A DNA stretch of 51,374 nucleotides. Source: Spongospora subterranea (Eukaryota > Endomyxa > Phytomyxea > Plasmodiophorida > Plasmodiophoridae). The notes under the pieces were generated by a model that did no database searches, was not told the DNA's origin, and saw nothing but the letters and a program-made list of their open reading frames with translations. Each line of letters opens with the position of its first letter. Positions within the stretch are counted from its first letter, which is position 1. Positions 12,070 through 23,235 of the stretch are shown one piece after another. Made by a program: the position numbers and the translations under genes. Location: positions 1-51,374 of the forward strand of contig OUQQ01000061.1 of assembly GCA_900404475.1 (NCBI GenBank), read 5' to 3'.

Positions 12070-14324
12070 TATGTTGTAGTGGGAATATGGTGACGTCGCT
12101 GTTGGATATTGGTGCTCGGGGTGCTCGACCAGCCCATCATATAGCGCTTGAATGTCATCAGTTCTGCTGAGTATATCAATCAATAATGTGGTCTTGTTGG
12201 AGTTCTAATATGTAATAGGCAGATCTTATGAAGGAGGACGATCCCGAATATATCAACACATTGGACGGTGATGGTGAACCCAGTTCAACATATCGTAATC
12301 GACAGCTCTGAACGACGGGCCGGTGATAAGTAACTTGGGTCAGCAATTATGATATCAATGGTGGAGTTTGTTCAGGGTGAGAATGGTGAAACTGCTGGTC
12401 AGGTATTTGGTGCCGATCCGAGTTATTGCGATCTGTCTAGTCGGTCAGCGATGTCCCTCGCAAAACATCGCAAAACAAGGAACTCGTCAACGTTCGACAC
12501 TCAATGTGAAGGATCGCGTTCATCGCTCGTGCAGTGCCGGTGTCTGGGATGATATCAACAGGATATGGCCAGGAATATGTGGGGGCTGCTTCCTCGATCA
12601 TTATGACGACACAATCCTTGAGGATATCGAAGGACCTGACCAATAAGGTCTGGACAGCAAGTTCTAAGGGTCGCTGACGTTCATGATGTGGTCCCTGCAT
12701 TTGTGATTGTGAAATCGCATATTCGCTAGTCCAAAATGCTTGACCGACTGGACCCTTTCATCAAACCGTCAGGATTAAAGGCGGCTGTGGGAAAACAGAC
12801 TCCATGATAGCTCTTCCCCTCACAAATGAAGGTGCATGTCCTGCCCGGGTTCATCTGTTTTCAACGGTCGATACAATTAGGCTTCAGCTATCACCACAAG
12901 TTCATGTTCGCTCGTCGCTACTACCGCCCTCTGTCACTAGCTCCGACCAGGTGAAAATAACTGGTTTTGCCCTGGAGTTGCGGAAGGTGTTCAAGCAGTC
13001 CCTGCTCGTATTACTGTCCCCTTCCTGGCGTTCTTTCCCTTGAAAAGGCACATTCGACAGGTGGCCATTTTGGGTGTTGGCCATGATGATACTGATCAGG
13101 AATTCGGTCGTGAAAATGCCAGTTCGTTAACGTCGATGTGGAGTATAACTTTATCTATCAGTTGATTCGGCAATCGTTTGAATACTTTGCCTTCGATTCT
13201 GCAGTTAGGTTCTGTTAAGCGTGATCCAGATCTAGCAGGTCGGTGATCATCATCCCGATACTGCCTTGTTTGGCGATTCAGGGGGTCGGATAGTGTTTTG
13301 ACGGGGGCGGTGGTTTCGGCAAAGATGGCGTTGCCGATCGATGATGCGAATCGAAACAGAAACTAGAGTAGGATCAGCTGCGGAAACCTGGTCGACATTA
13401 AACAACTAAATGATTCTTACGCGGCTGGAAAAGGGAACATTGGATAATTTGGACAATAGGCGTGGGTATTTTGGGGCCATCTTCAACACATTACGATCAG
13501 TTATACATTTATGATCGAGCCAACCGAAGTTGATGGTTAAAAAAATAGGCGGGGTGGCGCCAATGATGGTTGTCATTTTTCGTTGTCCACTCCGGCCATC
13601 GTGAGGATTTTCGACAAGTTCTATATGAGATAGTGTCTCAAATAATGTTCAGTTAGACGATCTCATCACGTGATCCAGGTCCAGGCACCTTCTCAGAAAG
13701 GAACCGGTGGGTCGGTGGCTAACCAGCGCAACGAAGACGACGTCAGGTTTGCCCGATGATCAGCGGGAAAGATGAAGAAAATGAGGCTGTGTGGGTGAGA
13801 GTTCCGCCCCCTCAGTAATATCGTATGACCCCAATTTTTCGAAAACGAATTGGTTCGTCACGTCTGTTCACCATTGCGAAGCTCAGTCTGTTCTGTGTCG
13901 AATCTGTTGAGCATTTCGTTGCCCAGACCTGCTTCACGCAATCACGATTCGTCAGCACCTTGTGTTGCGAAGAGCTGGGAAGAGATCGGGCCTAATTTCT
14001 GAATCACCAATGGAACATACAAATGCTCAAGACGTCGTTGTCGTGGATAAGCCGAGATGCGAATGATTTGCAGCTGCAGAGGATCTTGTCAATCGTCACT
14101 TATATCGTGACCCCAGAGACCTTGATCGTGAAGGAATCCAGCGACTAGGTCGTGTTATGATTGACGATCTACAGTATTTGCCCGATGATCGTATCCACAA
14201 TCCCAAGCGAGATGCTCAAACCCGCTGTGCCAGCTGGTTTCCCGAAGTGAGCTGGGCAGTGATGACGAAAGGCATCTGATCGGCGAACAAAGCGGTCGAT
14301 AATGTTCTAGTGTGACAAGGATCG
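12070..14324. other. Gene-poor stretch
   Basis: The minus frame 11986-12183 runs out of the palindrome toward 12183 and is the upstream part of the right-arm coding fragment ('LYDGLVEHPEHQYPTA...'). A frame at 12437-12700 (minus) or 12368-12646 (plus) is open on both strands but fits no family. The remainder up to 14.3 kb shows only short frames and GATC-rich words, and I see nothing I can name. Confidence 0.35.
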
Positions 14325-14443
14325 CCACCAACTTGAACATTTGCAACAGGGGCATGGCGAAGTCCATTTAGTTCGTGTCGGCAATCGGGAACAACAAAAC
14401 AGACATCGACGTGCCTCTATTGCAAATGTTCAAGTTGGGGTGG
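14325..14443. repeat. Inverted repeat with ~31-nt arms
   Basis: The left arm 14325-14355 (ccaccaacttgaacatttgc...) and the right arm 14411-14443 (...gcaaatgttcaagttggggtgg) are near-perfect reverse complements with about 55 nt between them. Weaker complementarity extends into the spacer. It could form a stem-loop if transcribed. No coding meaning was found. Confidence 0.8.
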
Positions 14444-14964
14444 TCATGTGCAGTATTCAGTCATTAAACGTGCTGTAGGTAATATGTGGCGAGATCCCGC
14501 AACAGTAATCGTGATCGTCACGAATTTCATTGTCAAACTAGAACAGCTGGTTTTGAAAACAGTTTTCGAAGTCCATTTACCCCGGGATGGAATTCGATGA
14601 AGCAATTCAAACAGGGTTGACGTCATTGTGTACGCATCACGTTCAAATTCGCCAGGCGCTAATTTATTTTGCTGGAGGCGGTGATTTCGCCATTTTCTTT
14701 CCAGATATGGCCGAACTGTTCCAGGTAAGAGAAAAATGTCGCACGCAACTGGTGACAAGCACTTGCTCACGACGAGCGCCATCGATTCCCTGGACTCCAT
14801 TTTACTGGAATTTCACAGTAAAATGATAAATCAACAACCCAGCCGGGTAGCGCCAGGAGAAAAGGGGTTTGACTGACAGGGTTGACTCAGGGTCGGCGGC
14901 CTTCTTACAGTCATCGGTCAGCAGTCAAAGGGAACGCACAAGGTACACTGAAGATACTTTAACA

Positions 14965-15088
14965 TACAGTGGCTGCGGCCCTTTCATACAGTGGCTGCGG
15001 CCCTTTCATACAGTGGCTGCGGCCCTTTCATACAGTGGCTGCAGCCCTTTCATACAGTGGCTGCGGCCCTTTCATACAGTGGCTGAAC
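14965..15088. repeat. 22-bp minisatellite, five full copies plus a partial
   Basis: The unit tacagtggctgcggccctttca starts at 14965, 14987, 15009, 15031 and 15053, with a truncated copy at 15075. The copies are identical except one g-to-a change (ctgcagccc) in the fourth. Twenty-two is not a multiple of three, so the open frame that runs across it cycles through three reading phases and is not evidence of protein coding. It ends about 110 nt upstream of the next gene's start codon. Confidence 0.95.
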
Positions 15089-15197
15089 CAGGTCACTTAT
15101 AATATCACTTAACCTTCAAAGGGCGTCCGGTCCAAGCGGCTTATTGTTCCGCCATAGCTGTCCTGCCCCTAGTTTGCATCGACCAGAAGCGCTCGCC

Positions 15198-15897
15198 ATG
15201 TGTCTCTTTCCTATGGGCGGGGGTGCACCCCAGCTTCTCATATCGCCCTCGCCGAAAGCGTTAGAACTGGCGTCACGATTCAAAATTATCCTCCTTATTC
15301 ACGCCTTACTTTTGATTCCGATGGTCGTTGCTGGAAATGCTATCTATAACATCATCAATCTCGTAGGAGTAGGTCTAGGGTAATCTTTCGCGGGTTTGTC
15401 TCTAAGAAATTACTTATCTGTTGGACTAGATACTGGGCTATTCGTAATCCAGATGGGTATGATGTGCAGAAGATTCCATGCTACGCCATTCTTTCTGCCT
15501 TCAATTGCTATCTTAACCTGTCAGATATCATCAGAGCGAGCTTGTTCATATCCAAATCTCCGAATTGGTACATGACAACATTAGTTGTATGCGTTTTTTT
15601 CTATGTGATCTCCATAGCGTCATCGTTTTATAGGTTGTTGGACCATTTGCTGTTATAATCGGTGTTGTTGGCGTTATCGTAAGCAACGCTCTCTACAATG
15701 AGCTTCGAGAGCTGCTCAATCGTGACGGTCTTGGATCGGTCTTTGGAGGCCCTCCTCAAGCACCCGCACCTCAACAGCAGAGCTTTCCGCCTCCTGGCGA
15801 TGCTTCTTACCACCCATCTGGCCGGCCAAGTGGAGCAGCACCATCTGGGTTCAAAGCATTTTCTGGTCAAGGGCATAAGCTCAATGGAAAAAAGTAA
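15198..15897 (+). CDS. Multi-pass membrane protein with C-terminal SHP-like (p97/CDC48-binding) motif
   Basis: Three exons (15198-15379, 15430-15586, 15634-15897) join in phase to give 200 residues. The introns are 50 and 47 nt with GT...AG ends. Hydrophobic segments fall at about residues 28-62 ('IILLIHALLLIPMVVAGNAI' onward) and 104-126 ('VVGPFAVIIGVVGVIVSNAL'), with weaker helices between. A Pro/Gln/Ser-rich cytosolic tail ends 'FKAFSGQGHKLNGKK'. This resembles the SHP box of UFD1 and Derlins (F-x-G-x-G-x-x-L), which binds p97. A role in ER quality control is therefore inferred. I do not recognise the membrane domain as a named family, and it lacks the six-TM rhomboid-like fold expected of a Derlin. 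The start could also be ATG 15213. Confidence 0.7.
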
Positions 15898-16680
15898 TGA
15901 TTATGTATTTAATTTAAACCATATCGGTGTTAGCTTACTGTAATCATTATTTTCTGATCATGAGACTGATCTTGAGAAGTGGGTTTCTAACGTACACATA
16001 TAAGATTTTGTGAAATTTTTGTCAATCGCAGAACAGTGCAGCATACTTTGACGACAGAAAGACAGCAATTCGTTATGGAGCTAAGAAGTTTATATAATGT
16101 GCATATGGCAATTATGTTGCTCTGTTCATGTTTAACTTTAACCCAACGACCGTGCCAGGGAGCCGTTGTCGAAAAGCTATTCCATTCCAGCAGCAGCCTT
16201 GAAATAAACGACACCTGGACAGAAACATCCCGTTATTAAAAAGGTGGTGCGATGGGCAAAATGAAACTTCTGTAATTGATCAGTGCTGTGATCGTGGACG
16301 AATCACAATTTTTTAGAAACCCGTTGTGTCAAAGGCCTTTTGTGGATGTTCGAGAAAACGGCATGCCTTCGTATCATTGCACTTATTGGATCGAAAGGCG
16401 GCGTTAATTTTCTCAATGAAAGACATAAATGTCGGGATCAAACGACATTGAAACCCATGATATCTGGTCCGATATCGGACCGGAGTGATAATTCTCTGCA
16501 TGATCGTGATGAACCTCCAATGGGACGGTGTGTGTGTGTGTGTGTGTTGGCCGTGACGTTACTTACATCCGGCGACTAAGGCGGCACATAACACACAGAG
16601 ACAGCAACCCCCATCACTATCCCTATACAGCACCCACTCTATCAGCTCATTCCGCTTTCATCACATCATCTGTACCGCCA
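15898..16680. other. Intergenic region with a GT microsatellite
   Basis: This region contains a (GT)n run at 16528-16548. A plus frame at about 16030-16100 reads 'SAAYFDDRKTAIRYGAKKFI' after a tcgcag acceptor-like site, and could be an exon of something unrecognised. Otherwise only short frames occur. Confidence 0.4.
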
Positions 16681-17001
16681 TTACTTATCGTCTTGATCAC
16701 CGCCTTTCGGCGCTTTATCCTTCGATGGTGGCTGCTGTTGTGGCTGGTACCCGGGCCCTGGCATCTGCTGCTGCTGATAGGAGGGCATCTGTTGTTGCTG
16801 GGGGTAGGCAGGCCCTGGGATTTGCTGCTGATACATGCCGGGCGCTGGTTGCTGCATGTAGACGACGGGTTGCTGTGCCTGTGCATATCCAGGAGCGGCC
16901 ATGAACCCAACCTGCCGGAACTGGCCATCAGGACCTTGTTGGTAGACGGGCTGTTGTCCAGGCGCCATCATGCCTGGAGGATAGGGGGTGCCTGAAATCA
17001 T
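16681..17001 (-). CDS. Pro/Gln/Gly-rich low-complexity protein
   Basis: A 106-residue frame runs from ATG 17001 to the stop at 16681. It is dominated by P, Q, G, Y and M, with repeated PGxxYQPQQQ-like units ('AYPQQQQMPSYQQQQMPG'), and ends in a charged tail ('SKDKAPKGGDQDDK'). A tttcag immediately after the ATG could instead be a splice acceptor preceded by a GTACAC donor, which would put the true start in an upstream exon, but I could not find an exon 1 in phase. Such tails occur in RNA-binding and trafficking proteins. No domain is present to choose between them. Confidence 0.5.
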   Translation of the reverse strand: MISGTPYPPGMMAPGQQPVYQQGPDGQFRQVGFMAAPGYAQAQQPVVYMQQPAPGMYQQQIPGPAYPQQQQMPSYQQQQMPGPGYQPQQQPPSKDKAPKGGDQDDK

Positions 17002-19173
17002 GTCGAATATGCAGGTGTGTGATGACCGGATTGTGTACCTCACCCAGCTATCGATCCCTTTGAGGTAGTGTCGGCCAGATCTTCAAATGGATGCCCGGAT
17101 CTGGTATTGCTCGTGATCTCAATTATGGGCCGCTTTAATGATTAATTCACCTGTTGCCCGAACCTGTCGAAACCTGTGCAATTCTGTCGTTGCACTTTTG
17201 TCTTTTTTGATTTTGTATAAACAAATGATAATGTTCTGATTTATCAGGTCTAGTTCTAATTCACAGGAGTTCCATTGTCAACTCGCCATTTTCTGTTGAG
17301 TTGCAAGGCCTGAGAAGACCCACCAATTAGGATACGCTCAAGTTTTTTTTTTTTGGGTTTTCTCATTCAACCGCACTGTATCGAGGCGATTAACGGTAAT
17401 GGTGAAGACTGTTCAACAATCACATCTCATCGGTAGTTTCATTTGATTATTTCATCGTTGGTCATTACGACCAATATCTGTCCGTTTTGTCGTCAATCTA
17501 CCTAGGACGAAACCGCTCCCAAATCATTACGTTCATTTTCCTAAAAACGGAACGGTTCCATCGTGTGAAGAACAGTAACTTTGGCCGATCCTGCTGTGGG
17601 AACGGCCGCCGATAATGGTCCTATGGTGATGAACAGGGCGGATTGTTGGACGGATCAGGAACAATAAAGCGCAACACGGTCAACACAGAATTCGATCTCG
17701 GCGGAATCTGAGTAGCGAGGAGTAAAATACTTCATGATCACGGCACTCAAAACAGCAATGAAAAATGTGCCATTGGATCATTTCCAATCTGTTAGATCTG
17801 ATGATATTGAAGAAAAATGTTGATATTGACCGAAATGGTCAAAATGAATGAAGGAACGCTGTGTCCTTAGGAGAAACACGATATGCTGTTTATTGTGGGA
17901 GTCTGTGATCTCGGTCGGCCGAACAACACTGATATTCTTCATTAGGTATCGGCGACTAATCACACGAAAACAATATCATCGATATGGAGCGGACGAAGTT
18001 ATCGAAATGCCTCTTTGAGGAACACTCATTGACAGAGGTTGAGGAGGTGGCGTTGGCTAAGAGCATTGCTGAGGAGGCGATGGCCATGATCATTGTCGGG
18101 GAGACGGTCACTAAGATCAATACTGTCGTGGCTAATTCTCAACAGCGAAAACGGCAACCAGATGGTCAAACAAGTTCTACACGATCAGGCCTGATATTGA
18201 CAATGATTGTATAGAATGGGAGACGGAGCCAGATTCGAAACGGAGCGCGACAGACTCATTGAGGGATTTGGAGACGACAGTAGATGGTGATGTTGAAGAG
18301 CCGATTGTCAACAACGATGATGACGGTTGGAATAACAATATCATATACTCGTTGATTGGTAAATTAAAGCTCATTCTTTAGTGTTGAACGAGGTTGATCC
18401 CGACGTGACGTATTCAGCGGCGACACATTTGACAGAATCTGTCGACGGTGATCATCATGCAGAGCAGACACTGTACGTGAACGAGAATGATCGTGACGTT
18501 CCTCTCTATTAATTGGAGCCCGATCTTTCTCGATACACATGTTCGAAACCAGCCCATTTCCTACTGATGCTGTAAAATTACGGAACCTGCTCATGACTAT
18601 GACCTGCTTTTCAACATTCTAAACCCATTTCTGAGACTAATTGCGCCATCGGTTGTTCATAATCGCTGGCCTTGGGGTGATTGTGTTATATAAACACCCA
18701 TTTTTTCATAAATGCGGCCACGTTCATGAATAGATTCCTAATCTTCTGTTGTTGCCCCGCGTTCTGTACGATGAATTACTGCTGTTGCTCCTTTAAGTGA
18801 CCAACGCGATCAGCCCAAGAGGGTCTGTGTCGGCTTAGGAACCTGTGGATTTAGACGAGTAAACCACAACCGCTGCCCCAGCCGATTACACTTCCGACGG
18901 TGTAGCTCGCCAACTGGATCTTCATCGGAATCGTTGGTATTCCGATATCATTAATGAATGATACGTTTTTGGCGCAGAGTTCCTGTTAGCTATCGATGAA
19001 GGAGGTATTAGGTCAATTGGAAACAGATCACGTCGCCTTTCTTGATATTTCCTCCAGATATCCTGATGAGAATGCAGATTATGACGTGTCAGAAATGGAA
19101 CAATGTTCGATCAGTAGTAGCATTCTTCAAAAGACCCATGATTGGACTGTGTCGTTTGAGAACCAAGCATGTG
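17002..19173. other. Region without an assigned gene; acidic open frames at 17984-18510
   Basis: A poly-T tract lies at 17345-17354. From ATG 17984 (plus) a frame reads 'LTEVEEVALAKSIAEEA'. Adjacent plus frames continue with acidic, Asp-rich sequence ('LETTVDGDVEEPIVNNDDDG' at about 18260-18330, then 'ESVDGDHHAEQTLYVNENDR' to about 18510), each in a different phase. They may be exons of one gene or a broken retroelement gag, since Copia remnants follow. I cannot decide. Confidence 0.3.
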
Positions 19174-20340
19174 CTACATATTGGCAATACTACTGGCGCG
19201 ATTGATTAAGTGATGTTGGGCGATTGCTCTATCAATCGATTCCATATCGGAATTACCATCATTAGTTCTAGATATACTGGTGTCGATAGGACAAACGATG
19301 ACATTATGGCTTCCGGGCTCCGAACCGAACGAGAACCCGTATCGAATAGATAGTTCACGTGCTCTTTTCAGACGAACATCAATAATATTGGTTTCAGTAT
19401 CATTTGCTGCATCAGTATTCAACGTTGATTCTTGACGCGCCTATCTTGAGGAAGTGTAATTCCATCAATATTGTCACGATAGAGAGTTGCATGTCGTTGT
19501 ATTCGTCAAAAAATTTGGGAATGATCTTGCTGAAATCGAACGAATCTTCCGAAGGCGTTCAAGACGATCTCCGCAGGTTTGAAAAATCACGTCTCTGCTG
19601 ATCAAGAATCTTCGCTCGATGATGTCCCATAATCGATAGCCCTGTTGACGGTCTGCATATCCAACAAACGCACATCGTTGAGCTCTTGCACCAAGTCCTT
19701 TCCTCTTTGATCAGTATTCGACTCCACGAGTCACATCCATATACCCGAACATGGGATAATTGTGGTTTCCTTTCAAGCCACATTTCATATGGGGTTTTCC
19801 CTATGGATCGGTGAAATCGACGATTCAAGAGATAACCTGCCGTATTAACAGCATCGGCTCAGAACATTTCGGGCAGCTTTGCATTCGGCCTCATCGCCTC
19901 GATTATGGCACGATTTGATCATTCAGCAACACCATTTGATTCAGGAGATCCGATGATTGATTCCACAAGAACAATAATAATCCTGGATAATTTCCGAACA
20001 ATATTCACCACCACCGTCACTCTGAGATCGAATTGAATTGATTCTCTGTGATCCTGATCTAACAGCAAACCTTGGCTGCATCTCAGGTACATATTCCTTC
20101 AACTTGTTCGATCCCTCCGATTATCGACTATCTTGTAAAATTATGTCAATAAATATGATGAATTACTTCAATTCTGACTTGAAAGGAAGTGGCAGCGGCC
20201 CTTTGATATCGGAGAAGACCAATGTCAGGGACGTTGAACTCCGTTCTGATGGATTTCGAGCAAGAAATGGTGCTGTAGCCATCTTTGCCAGAATACATGC
20301 CTCGCAGGTCTCCTCTTTTCCCCTCCTTGTTTTGAAGAGT
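19174..20340 (-). mobile_element. Degenerate Copia retrotransposon (gag-pre-integrase and integrase)
   Basis: Read on the minus strand from 20340, the Copia order is clear: the zinc-knuckle pattern 'CEACILAKMATAPF', 'VFSDIKGPLPLPFKSE', 'GGGEYCSEIIQ', 'SPESNGVAE', 'AVNTAGYLLNRRFH' and 'GKTPYEMWLERKPQLSHVRV', then the integrase-RT linker 'AQRCAFVGYADRQQGYRLW' and 'RRFLISRDVIF'. Stops and frameshifts interrupt it repeatedly (for example after GVAE and before ADAVNT). No reverse transcriptase, RNase H or LTR was found. The element is inactive. Confidence 0.85.
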
Positions 20341-20408
20341 CTATAATTCGGATACCGTTGGAGTGTTGTTCAGCAAGAAGTTCAAAATAGCGATCTTGAT
20401 GGATGCCC

Positions 20409-20575
20409 TAATTTCTGGTGCCATCTTACCCTGATTCCCGATGAAGTTCGTGCTTCAAAATTTTCCCGAGGCTGTTCAGGTGACACGTTTGTAGTTTTAG
20501 TGTCTCGTGTCACCTGAACACCCTCGGGCAAATTTTACTCCATCGGGAAGCGGGACAAGGTTGGCACCAGAGATT
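20409..20575. repeat. Long hairpin / inverted repeat with 18-nt loop
   Basis: The arms 20409-20487 and 20506-20575 are reverse complements with one ~9-nt indel and a few mismatches. The inner ~31 nt are nearly perfect, with gttcaggtgacacg pairing with cgtgtcacctgaac, and the loop is only 18 nt. The outer parts pair too (ctggtgccat...cccgatg with catcggg...tggcaccag). It lies just 5' of the dead Copia element and 0.5 kb upstream of the GT13 gene. It may be a palindromic MITE or a precursor of small RNAs. Confidence 0.9.
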
Positions 20576-21096
20576 AGTTGTAGTGCCATTTTAACACTCA
20601 TCGCATGGAATCGAGTATAAACCATTAATCCTTGGAATATGGGTTGAGCCAGTTATAGTATGGACCAAGATAAGTAATTTGGAGGGAAGACATTAATTGG
20701 CAGGTTCGACTGTTGCTATATACTCATTCATTGAGTCTAACCCTTGCTCTATTGGGAACACGTTCTTGAGTGCGAGATTACATTCCTGAAGACCTGTAGT
20801 AGACAACCGCCTCCTGAGCGCATACCAACCTTGGTCTGTCGGATCGGTTTCATCACAACAACACTGAAAATATCGTCGGCGACGGATCGTGAATCAGCGA
20901 TAGAAGTGGTTGATACAAACTGCGCGACCCTGGAGTGTACACATAGCCACTCTACATCAGTGCCGTGTTGTGTGTTGATGGGGTCAGGCCAAGACCGGAG
21001 AAAAATTGTCCGGGACGTTATCGCCAGGAGCCCAGGACAGCCTGGTCGGAGTTTTAATTCACTCCGAAATCGTTTCTGGAAACGGCAGCGAAAGGG
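20576..21096. other. Upstream region of the GT13 gene
   Basis: Open frames of 140 and 154 codons overlap here on opposite strands. Neither matches a family, and the minus one would run into the first exon of the GT13 gene, so both are treated as chance. No TATA-like element stands out. Confidence 0.3.
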
Positions 21097-23235
21097 ATGG
21101 AGGCTCGTCGTCTGTTTTCTGGGCAGCAGCGAACAGTCGACGCAGACTCCTCCTTGCCGTTTGTGAACAGGTATCAGCGTCAGTCTGTCAAACCTAGGCG
21201 CAAGCTTCCACAATACGCCCTGATTGTCGTCGCGCTGTTATTGTTTGCTACGACAATATTTCAGGTATGTCACGCTAACTGAAATCGGACAGCGACAATA
21301 CTGATGCGGTGGCAGCTAAAACGCATCACACATGTGGCAACGTTCAAGCCAATTTTCTCAGGGAGACCGCAAGATATGGCATTAGTTATTCTGACTCGTA
21401 ATCGTCCTTTCTACCTGAAAGCGGTTTTAGATCACGTTTTTCAGCTGCCAAATGACGACCTAACTGCTGTGAAAGTTTATGTATCTCAAGATGGTCTCGA
21501 CCAAAAAACCGTGGAACTCGTGGAACAATATGCCACTAAACTGACTCACATCCGAAGGTCCAATTTCGAAACTGTGAGCTGATCTCCATCGGAAATATGG
21601 TCAAGTCTGTGTTGATCAGATTATTCTCAGGCGTCCACATCGAGTCTATCACGACATATGAAATGGACGTTAGACACGTTATTCTTCGAGAGGCAACATG
21701 GGCATGTTATCATTTTAGAGGACGACCTCATTGTCTCTCCGGATTTCCTGTCCTACTTTCGTTATGCTGCTCCTCTTTTCTTACACGATCCAAGGTTTGT
21801 TGTTGTTTTTCTCGGACAATCGCCTTGCTGAATTCTCGCTTGTTCAGGCTGTTATGTGTTTCAGCTTTCAATGATAACGGGGTCAAGCGATTTGCTAACG
21901 ACCCCTCTCGACTGTTTCTAACAAATTTCTTCCCTGGCCTGTAAGTGCAATTTTTGTTGTCGTTTACAAGACATGAGTTATATTTTCAGTGGATGGATGA
22001 TTCCAAGATCGATATGGAAACAGTTATCACCCATATTCCCTGACAATCATTTTGATTGGTGGATGAGGTAGGTAATCTCAACCGGATCCCCGAATTGCCT
22101 GACTAGCATTCGTTAGGTTTGCGTCGGATTTGCAAACGCGGCATTGCTTAGCACCTGAAGTATCAAGGACTCTGCACATCGGCAACGTCGGATTGAACGT
22201 TGGGAGAGAACAGTATACGGAAGGATTTGTGGATTCAGATTTTTCTGTCAACCAGTCAAGTATTGGGTCGGATGGATTTTATCGCGTAGAACATGTGTTT
22301 CTTGGCATGTTGTTCTTTATGACTAAGCACAGCATTTCAAAATAGGGTGAAGCCAGCGTATCTTTTCCTTCTGTCGAATCAATGGTGCGGTCCGAATACG
22401 AAAGCAGATTGACCGAGAGAATCAACAATGTCGACGCCACAATTGACCCCAACGACTCGGATCAAATTCGACAACTCCTTGTTGATCACAACAATATGCC
22501 CGATGAGGGCTCGAACAAGACTGTTCTGGTGAGTGGGTTTTTCTGCATTGTGTTCCGAATATTGGTTGCAGTGCTTACCTGTTTTTGAATAGATTTTGTT
22601 CAAAAATTCTCAGGAATTTGATGCTGTTTCGGCCATAATTCCTCTCAATCATGAGAACGAGCGTCGAGGGTTTTATCGAGGTTTCGCTTCTGCCTCGGTC
22701 CTCAATTTTCGTCTAACACGATACTTGTTAGGGGTCACTGAATTTACGCTGCCCTTCAATAATGGCCAACTGCTTCTTGCTGACGCTCAGAAATGTGTGT
22801 TTTTGGAACCTAAACATCGACATGTTCCAGGGAAAGTTATTGCTGCTGTTGCCGGAGATAAAGGGCAATCATGCACTGATGCTTGTGCAGCTAGGCAATT
22901 TGTCTGCGATCCAACAAGGTTTAGAGACGTAGCACTTGGTAAGCCCATAGGTTTATAGTTTTGGGTGATTTATGGTTTTCTCAATCTGGTTCAACCTAGG
23001 ATCTGTGATTGAGCAGCATTTCCCCTGCGAACGTGACATGTGGTAAATACCCTTTGAACGAGAATAGCGCTGAGATTTTGCAGTTGAGCGATTTTCCAGG
23101 TCCGTTGATCACAATCCTGCGAATCCCAGATACGTTCGTGAGGGGACATGCTTTACTTCTTCAGCAGAACACGGCGACTGTGATGCAGTCGACTATTACT
23201 CATATCGTTTATGCCCATGCTCACCCAAAATATAA
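21097..23235 (+). CDS. GT13 beta-1,2-N-acetylglucosaminyltransferase (GnT-I/POMGnT type) with MGAT5-like Cys-rich tail
   Basis: Ten exons (ends at 21264, 21573, 21794, 21940, 22067, 22285, 22528, 22938, 23042 and 23235) join in phase to give 545 residues. A type II Golgi anchor (about 36-54, 'LPQYALIVVALLLFATTIFQ') is followed by the GT13 domain: 'ALVILTRNRPFYLKAVLDHV', 'KVYVSQDGLDQKTVELVE', the metal-binding 'HVIILEDDLIVSPDFLSYF', 'LLCVSAFNDNG', 'NFFPGLGWMIPRSIWKQL', 'FDWWMR' and 'EVSRTLHIGNVG'. The last ~110 residues are Cys-rich ('GQSCTDACAARQFVCDPTRF', 'FPCERDMW', 'REGTCFTSSAEHGDCD', 'RLCPCSPKI'), matching the C-terminal region of MGAT5. GnT-I enzymes transfer GlcNAc from UDP-GlcNAc to mannose on N-glycans. 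The donor's synthetic enzyme, UAP1, is 7.4 kb away. The exact acceptor is uncertain. Confidence 0.85.

Noticed and set aside
14869..15102. 77-codon plus frame with repeating peptide
   Set aside because: It is produced by the 22-bp minisatellite, whose unit length shifts phase every copy.
20744..21213. Overlapping 140- and 154-codon frames on opposite strands
   Set aside because: Neither shows a family motif, and the minus one overlaps the first exon of the GT13 gene. Mutual openness looks like chance.
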